Below, piece after piece: positions 5,633-6,846 of a stretch of 6,846 nt of DNA (the first letter of the stretch is position 1; every line of letters starts with the position of its first letter). The notes below the pieces were generated by a model. The model searched no databases, had not been told where the DNA came from, and saw only the letters and a list, made by a program, of their open reading frames with translations. The stretch spans positions 1 to 6,846 of the forward strand of contig JAUWJJ010000060.1 in assembly GCA_030607765.1 (NCBI GenBank). The letters run 5' to 3'. A program made the position numbers and the translations under genes. Source of the stretch: Candidatus Aerophobota bacterium (GTDB taxonomy: Bacteria > Aerophobota > Aerophobia > Aerophobales > B3-G15).

Positions 5633-5636
5633 GGAG
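5631..5636 (+). promoter_or_regulatory. rpsF: Ribosome binding site fixing the rpsF start
   Basis: AAGGAG shares two bases with the ychF stop codon (5630-5632) and lies 6 nt before ATG 5643. This selects 5643 over the in-frame ATG at 5601, which sits inside ychF, and suggests translational coupling between the two genes. Confidence 0.8.
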
Positions 5637-5642
5637 AAAGCA

Positions 5643-6035
5643 ATGGGGATATATGAGATGACTTTTGCCTTTAACTCTCAGGCGGAAGAGGAGAAAAAAG
5701 AGGAATTGTTGGAAAAAATTGAGAGTTTTATTGGGAAAAAGAAGGGCAAGGTAGAAAAAATTAACCAGTTGGGCAAAAGAAGATTTGCCTATGAGGTGAA
5801 TAAGGAAAAAGAGGGATTTTTTATAACTTTAGTTCTCCAAATGGAACCCGCTGGGGTAGAAGGTCTATATAAATTTGCCAATTCTGATAATTCTGTGATA
5901 AGGTTGATGATTGTAAAGAAAAAAAATTTATCCTTGGAAAAGTTAAACCAAAAAGGAGAAGGAAATGTCAGCTCTAAACAGAGTGATACTGATAGGCAAT
6001 TTAACTCGGGATCCAGAACTTCGCTACACACCTGA
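5643..6035 (+). CDS. rpsF: 30S ribosomal protein S6
   Basis: Small-subunit protein that binds the 16S rRNA central domain as a pair with S18, encoded two genes downstream. With the start at 5643 (AAGGAG 6 nt upstream) the protein has 130 residues and begins MGIYEMTF, as expected for S6. Family motifs are [18 protein letters not shown] (43-60) and [16 protein letters not shown] (78-93). The conserved ferredoxin-like fold ends near residue 95. The remaining tail of about 35 residues is Ser/Thr/Gln/Asn-rich, and its last 23 residues are encoded inside the 5' end of ssb in another frame, a 71-nt overlap. S6 C-terminal tails vary between bacteria, so a tail is not strange, but encoding it in an overlap this long is. 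The alternative start at 5601 would add 14 residues read from ychF and has no family support. Confidence 0.95.
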   Translation: MGIYEMTFAFNSQAEEEKKEELLEKIESFIGKKKGKVEKINQLGKRRFAYEVNKEKEGFFITLVLQMEPAGVEGLYKFANSDNSVIRLMIVKKKNLSLEKLNQKGEGNVSSKQSDTDRQFNSGSRTSLHT

Positions 6036-6402
6036 TGGTACACCAGTAGTTAGCTTTACTTTAGCTGTGAATCGTTCCTTTACTAACCAGCAGGGCGAAA
6101 GAGAAGCTGATTTTATCCCTGTAGTTGCCTGGCGAAAACAAGCGGAGAGGTGCTCGGAGTATTTAGCCAAGGGTAGTCAAGTAGCTGTTGAGGGAAGATT
6201 GCAGATTCGTTCTTACGAAGACAAAGATGGAATTAAGAGAAAAGTAGCTGAAGTAATTGCCTGGAGAGTAACATTTTTGCAGAGGTTGAAGAGATCCTTT
6301 GGAGAGGAAGTTGTAGAGAAGAATATGGAAAACGAGATAAATAGAGTTCCTTTAAGCGGCGAAGAGGCAGAAGGAGAGAAAGAGCCTAACTTAGAGGAAT
6401 AG
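5965..6402 (+). CDS. ssb: Single-stranded DNA-binding protein SSB
   Basis: Binds ssDNA during replication, repair and recombination, normally as a homotetramer. The OB fold occupies about residues 1-106, with [19 protein letters not shown] (4-22), [20 protein letters not shown] (32-51), VVAWRKQAE including Trp56, and [20 protein letters not shown] (65-84). The tail from about 107 is acidic but short (145 residues in total) and ends GEKEPNLEE. It lacks the acidic-Pro-Phe tip (such as DDDIPF) through which most bacterial SSBs recruit partners. No tip is encoded in the other frames just downstream. The ATG at 5965 has a very good AAAAGGAG 6 nt upstream. The gene lies between rpsF and rpsR, its usual place. 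Confidence 0.96.
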   Translation: MSALNRVILIGNLTRDPELRYTPDGTPVVSFTLAVNRSFTNQQGEREADFIPVVAWRKQAERCSEYLAKGSQVAVEGRLQIRSYEDKDGIKRKVAEVIAWRVTFLQRLKRSFGEEVVEKNMENEINRVPLSGEEAEGEKEPNLEE

Positions 6403-6420
6403 ATAATAAAGGAGGAATTA

Positions 6421-6642
6421 GTGCAAGAAAAGTTCTTTAAGAGAAGAATAAAAATTTGTCGGTTTTGTCACTCTTCTAAAAACTTTATTGATTACATGGA
6501 TACCAGAACCTTGCAAGGCTACATTGATAATCGTGCTCGAATAAAGAACAGGAGAAGAACTGGAGTATGTGCCAAGCACCAAAGAGAACTTTCTCGAGCC
6601 ATAAAAAGAGCCAGACAAGTAGCACTTTTGCCTTATAAATAA
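6421..6642 (+). CDS. rpsR: 30S ribosomal protein S18, zinc-binding (C+) form
   Basis: A 73-residue small-subunit protein that joins S6 in the 30S platform. The family core is visible in NFIDYMDTRTLQGYI (21-35), then RRRTGVCAKHQRELSRAIKR (44-63) and ARQVALLPY at the end. Cys13, Cys16, Cys50 and His53 (CxxC then CAKH) form the set expected of the zinc-containing C+ paralog; C- forms lose these cysteines. The GTG start at 6421 is supported by a full AAAGGAGG (6408-6415) 5 nt upstream, and there is no earlier alternative. It follows ssb by 18 nt. Confidence 0.96.
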   Translation: MQEKFFKRRIKICRFCHSSKNFIDYMDTRTLQGYIDNRARIKNRRRTGVCAKHQRELSRAIKRARQVALLPYK

Positions 6643-6644
6643 AT

Positions 6645-6671
6645 CTCGTTAGATGCTTGTTGTCTAACGGG
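6645..6671 (+). other. RNA hairpin between rpsR and rplI
   Basis: CGTTAGA (6647-6653) and TCTAACG (6663-6669) form a perfect 7-bp stem with a 9-nt loop. A T-G wobble and a C-G pair extend it to 9 bp. It begins within 3 nt of the rpsR stop and ends 2 nt before the AAAGGAG that serves rplI. No T-run follows, so it is not an ordinary terminator. An RNA processing or stability site, or an element that sets rplI translation, fits the position. Confidence 0.5.
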
Positions 6672-6687
6672 GTAAAGGAGAGGGAGT

Positions 6688-6846
6688 ATGAAGGTAATAC
6701 TGGAGAGATCCTTGGAAAACTTAGGTGATAAAGATGAGATAGTTGTCGTAATTGATGGCTATGCCAGAAACTTTCTTATCCCTAAAAAGCTTGCTCTTCA
6801 AGCTACTCCCAGTAAGATTAAATGGTGGAAAGAGAAAAAAAAAGTA
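6688..6846 (+). CDS. rplI: 50S ribosomal protein L9, 5' part (runs off the window)
   Basis: The first 53 residues are present and the frame is open to the window edge; full L9 is about 150 residues. The N-terminal rRNA-binding domain is clear: MKVILERSLENLGDKDEIV followed by the hallmark DGYARNFLIPKKLA (23-36). The Trp-Trp-Lys-Glu-Lys segment after it begins the long connecting helix. The ATG at 6688 has AAAGGAG (6674-6680) 7 nt upstream. It is the last visible gene of the operon, 45 nt after rpsR, with the hairpin in that gap. The reading frame crosses nine consecutive A at 6835-6843. Confidence 0.95.
   Translation, partial: MKVILERSLENLGDKDEIVVVIDGYARNFLIPKKLALQATPSKIKWWKEKKKV

Noticed and set aside
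5601..5642. Upstream ATG as the start of rpsF
   Set aside because: It lies inside ychF without a ribosome site. ATG 5643 has AAGGAG at good spacing and gives the expected S6 N-terminus.
5789..6043. Minus-strand open frame opposite rpsF/ssb
   Set aside because: Shadow of two certain ribosomal/SSB genes, with no motif of its own.
6418..6618. Minus-strand open frame opposite rpsR
   Set aside because: Shadow of the S18 gene.

Overview
The window comes from an AT-rich bacterial chromosome and carries mostly conserved housekeeping genes. Codon use favours A/T, Shine-Dalgarno sites are strong (AAAGGAGG-like), and promoters are close to the sigma-70 consensus. All proteins are bacterial in type. 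Gene order and content (DUF401 membrane protein, an unusual class II aldolase, rpoD followed by ychF-rpsF-ssb-rpsR-rplI, a REP-like palindrome cluster) suggest an uncultured or deep-branching lineage; Aerophobota, Atribacterota, Omnitrophota or a Thermotogota-like group are guesses. No rRNA or other phylogenetic marker is decisive here.

Region 1-204 has no gene. It holds a cluster of short palindromes, each headed by GTAG. There is a head-to-head pair at the left edge (1-60), an AT-rich spacer (61-95), and directly abutting 27-nt units (96-186), one of which looks chimeric. This matches the architecture of REP sequences mobilised by RAYT (TnpA-REP) transposases.

Region 205-2290 holds a Nif3/YbgI-type dinuclear-metal protein (minus) and a DUF401 multi-pass membrane protein (plus). 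They are divergently transcribed from back-to-back promoters at 1003-1066. Region 2283-3212 is a class II (zinc) aldolase on minus whose 3' end overlaps the DUF401 gene tail-to-tail by 8 nt. A second divergent control region (about 3213-3433) contains a good promoter for each direction, and an inverted repeat joins the two -35 boxes.

Region 3434-6846 is a tightly packed plus-strand operon: rpoD (primary-type sigma factor), ychF, rpsF (S6), ssb, rpsR (S18) and the 5' part of rplI (L9). The ychF-rpsF-ssb-rpsR part resembles the order known from Bacillus. It couples transcription initiation, ribosome-associated ATPase activity, small-subunit assembly and ssDNA binding.

No new defence, secretion or biosynthetic system is visible. 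The points most worth checking are the REP-like cluster, the lack of an ordinary start codon for the conserved N-terminus of the sigma factor, a 71-nt rpsF/ssb overlap that encodes an S6 tail, an SSB without the usual acidic-Phe tip, and a hairpin between rpsR and rplI.
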